The position numbers and the translations under genes were made by a program. 64,000 nt of DNA, from positions 7,220,729 to 7,284,728 of the forward strand of contig NC_049979.1 in NCBI RefSeq assembly GCF_000003815.2, given 5' to 3'. Source of the DNA: Branchiostoma floridae. Its lineage: Eukaryota > Chordata > Leptocardii > Amphioxiformes > Branchiostomatidae. The notes under the pieces are model-generated. The model worked only from the letters and a program-made list of their open reading frames with translations, searched no databases and had not been told where the DNA came from. Of the stretch, positions 44,197-64,000 are shown piece after piece; positions within the stretch are counted from its first letter, which is position 1, and each line of letters starts with the position of its first letter.

Positions 44197-45735
44197 GGAG
44201 ACAGAATTCAGATGCTTTGCACTCCCTCCATTACAGATTATTTTTAACTGCCCACTACAGAATTTGAGGTATAAGTCCTGTTTAATTATTGCACCTACAC
44301 ACAGCAGCAGATACTGGTCAGTAGAACTATTAGTTATCGATGTTATACTATTCATACTACTTGATGTATCACACAGGAACTACTGGTAATGATACTGGTA
44401 GCACATTTGCCCTAACCAGTAATGGTACTGCAATCTCTGCAATTACTAAACTTCTGAAGTGACAATAAGCACTATTCAGAATGGACAGTAGAAACAGAGC
44501 ATTTAGCAGTGGTGGTATTAGATAAGCTACAGCACTACAGTAATAAATTATCACAGTCATCAAGCTGTAAGTGACTAGCCTCATATTGTGTAATAAAGGT
44601 TTTAAGGTAAAAGATAACACAGTCTCACACATACACACGTACACGGAAAACCTACACACAGCTACAATGGAATTGCACTTTGTTGTCCTGATTTGTAATA
44701 ATCTCTAAAACACCAATTCTCTGACTGTTGTAAGTATCGTAATAATCCTGACTCTGAGGCAGGGTGTTGCATTATTTCTGAGGAGAAATCTGCAGTGTGT
44801 TAAGCTTCAACACACATGCATGCATACTGCAGATATTCTGTCTATCAGGCTGACATCTACAAAGTTCCTCAGAAAACTCTGCATTCTAGTAGGGAATAGG
44901 AATGTTAACTGACACAGAACAAGGTGGGAATTGGAAAATCACAATGTCAAACCTAAAAGCTACAATCTTTAAGCTTTTTCCCCAAAAAAATGAAGCACTA
45001 TGTAGCTATACCTGTGAATAAATGAAAATTACTTATGACATTCAATAAAGTCCCCAGCAATGCTATTTTCTTTCAATCATCAGGCATATTCATACTAACA
45101 CCCTCTGCACATTTTCTGACAAAAGGCATTTCTGGTATCCCACTCACACAACAACCTTGTGTTCATAAGTAACAACCTTGCAGTTCACAGACTGTAAAAC
45201 AGGTAATTCTAATCTTGCTTGAAAAGCAAACCATTTAAACTGAAAGATAAAAAAAATTAACATCACAGAATAATGCCTACAATGTCTAGGTGAAAAAGGA
45301 AATAGCACGTAACAGAAGTTGGCACTGAAATAAAATAAGGCTAGAACAAAATTAAATAAAATGACACACATAAGAAAATATGACTTAGAAAGATTTATAC
45401 AGGTATGCAAACTATTAAAACAAAAGACAACAATGGTTTAACTTAAATAAAGATAAGGAAAAGTAGGAATATCTTCTGGTCCACAAAACCTTTGATGTCA
45501 CTAGTACTCATGTTCTTCATTCATTTCACTCTATGCTTAAAGTACAACAGTACATGTGGGCTCAGAAGTTGGTTTGTAAATGTGAGATTCAGATGAAGAA
45601 CAGGATTGCGATTTAGCACATTTCCAGTATCCTGTTCCCTAAACTCTATGTTCATCTTCAACAGTTGAAACTTGGCCTCCCATTGTTGACAGACTGTACA
45701 AGAAACTATGATGGATGCTGGGTGTATCCAGAAGA

Positions 45736-63533
<17,798 letters not shown>

Positions 63534-64000
63534 CTATAACATGAGAAAAATATTTTTGCATGTTGTCCATGTACAGTCATTAAGTAATTGGTTAAGACAA
63601 AGTAACCTTGGCGACTCATATATTCCTAATTTCACACGGCTGGCTCCACAATGGTGACATTTTTACCATAAGGCAGCTGCTTTTTTCTAATATCCTCCAT
63701 CAAAAACTAGGCAATTCTAGATAGAACCAGCTTGTACTTAACTTACTAAGTTACATAGCTTGGCTTACATGTACCTTGGATATACTTGCAATTAGTCATT
63801 CCTAAAAGTAAAAGTAGATTGCTTCCCTGTGGGGTACAATCTAAAAAAATTTAAGACAAGGGTAAACAAACATCTGTCTTCAGAATCCATTACTGTGACC
63901 CAAAAAGCATGAGTGACTCCATGAGCCTTGTTTTGTGGTGAACTTCAAGTAAATGAAAAAAAAAGACCACTGACAAATGTTTTGTTCAAATTTGGTTCTT
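63534..64000 (-). other. PLCB4 intron upstream of the first visible exon
   Basis: AT-rich; no PH-domain exon was recognised. The acceptor gttatag lies at 63540-63534 on the minus strand. The missing N-terminal exons must be beyond 64000. Confidence 0.6.

Larger units (their letters stand above)
40361..45735. other. tail-to-tail region: 3' UTRs of the RING gene and PLCB4
   Basis: No coding gene was recognised. ATTAAA at 41018-41023 is a candidate poly(A) signal for the RING gene. Two foldback-family copies lie at 41402-41566 and 43450-43545. A weak inverted pair, tgcctaccggga (43093) and tccggtaggca (43258), marks a GC-richer patch. Confidence 0.55.

Overview
This is eukaryotic, AT-rich, intron-dense genomic DNA with no bacterial-style features. 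Orthologues of chordate-type genes (CGRRF1, RBM25, a PLCB4/NorpA-type phospholipase C-beta), introns of a few hundred bases to about 3 kb, and many short inverted-repeat elements suggest an invertebrate deuterostome, most likely a cephalochordate such as Branchiostoma. The organism is an inference. The genes are seen directly through splice-phase-consistent exon chains. Two N gaps (34895-34994 and 35920-36104) lie inside RBM25 introns.

Layout: (1) 186-1875, plus strand, the last two coding exons of CGRRF1, a RING E3 ligase. (2) 4920-15961, plus strand, a nine-exon TRIM-like gene of about 603 residues: RING, B-box, coiled coil, COS-like box, an A20-type zinc finger and a SPRY domain. A phase-compatible alternative last exon lies at 13363-13784. 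(3) 23063-36907, minus strand, the full coding region of RBM25 (RRM, RE/RD-rich region, PWI domain). (4) 39377-40360, plus strand, an intronless RWD-like/RING-H2 protein, head-to-head with RBM25. (5) 45736-63533, minus strand, about 1014 residues of a PLCB4-type phospholipase C lacking only its N-terminal PH region, which lies beyond the window. It contains a tandem pair of 85-nt exons that look mutually exclusive.

Three of the five genes encode unrelated RING E3 ligases. RBM25 acts in splicing, and PLCB4 acts in Gq signalling. I see no pathway that unites the neighbours.

The spaces between exons hold at least ten short non-autonomous DNA transposons (TTAA-, TA-, hAT- and mariner-type ends). 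They also hold a dispersed foldback family whose best copies carry a hammerhead-ribozyme-like core, as found in Penelope-like retroelements. The strongest leads are the TRIM-A20-SPRY architecture, the PLCB4 exon pair at the substrate-binding SFNE motif, and the hammerhead-like foldbacks.
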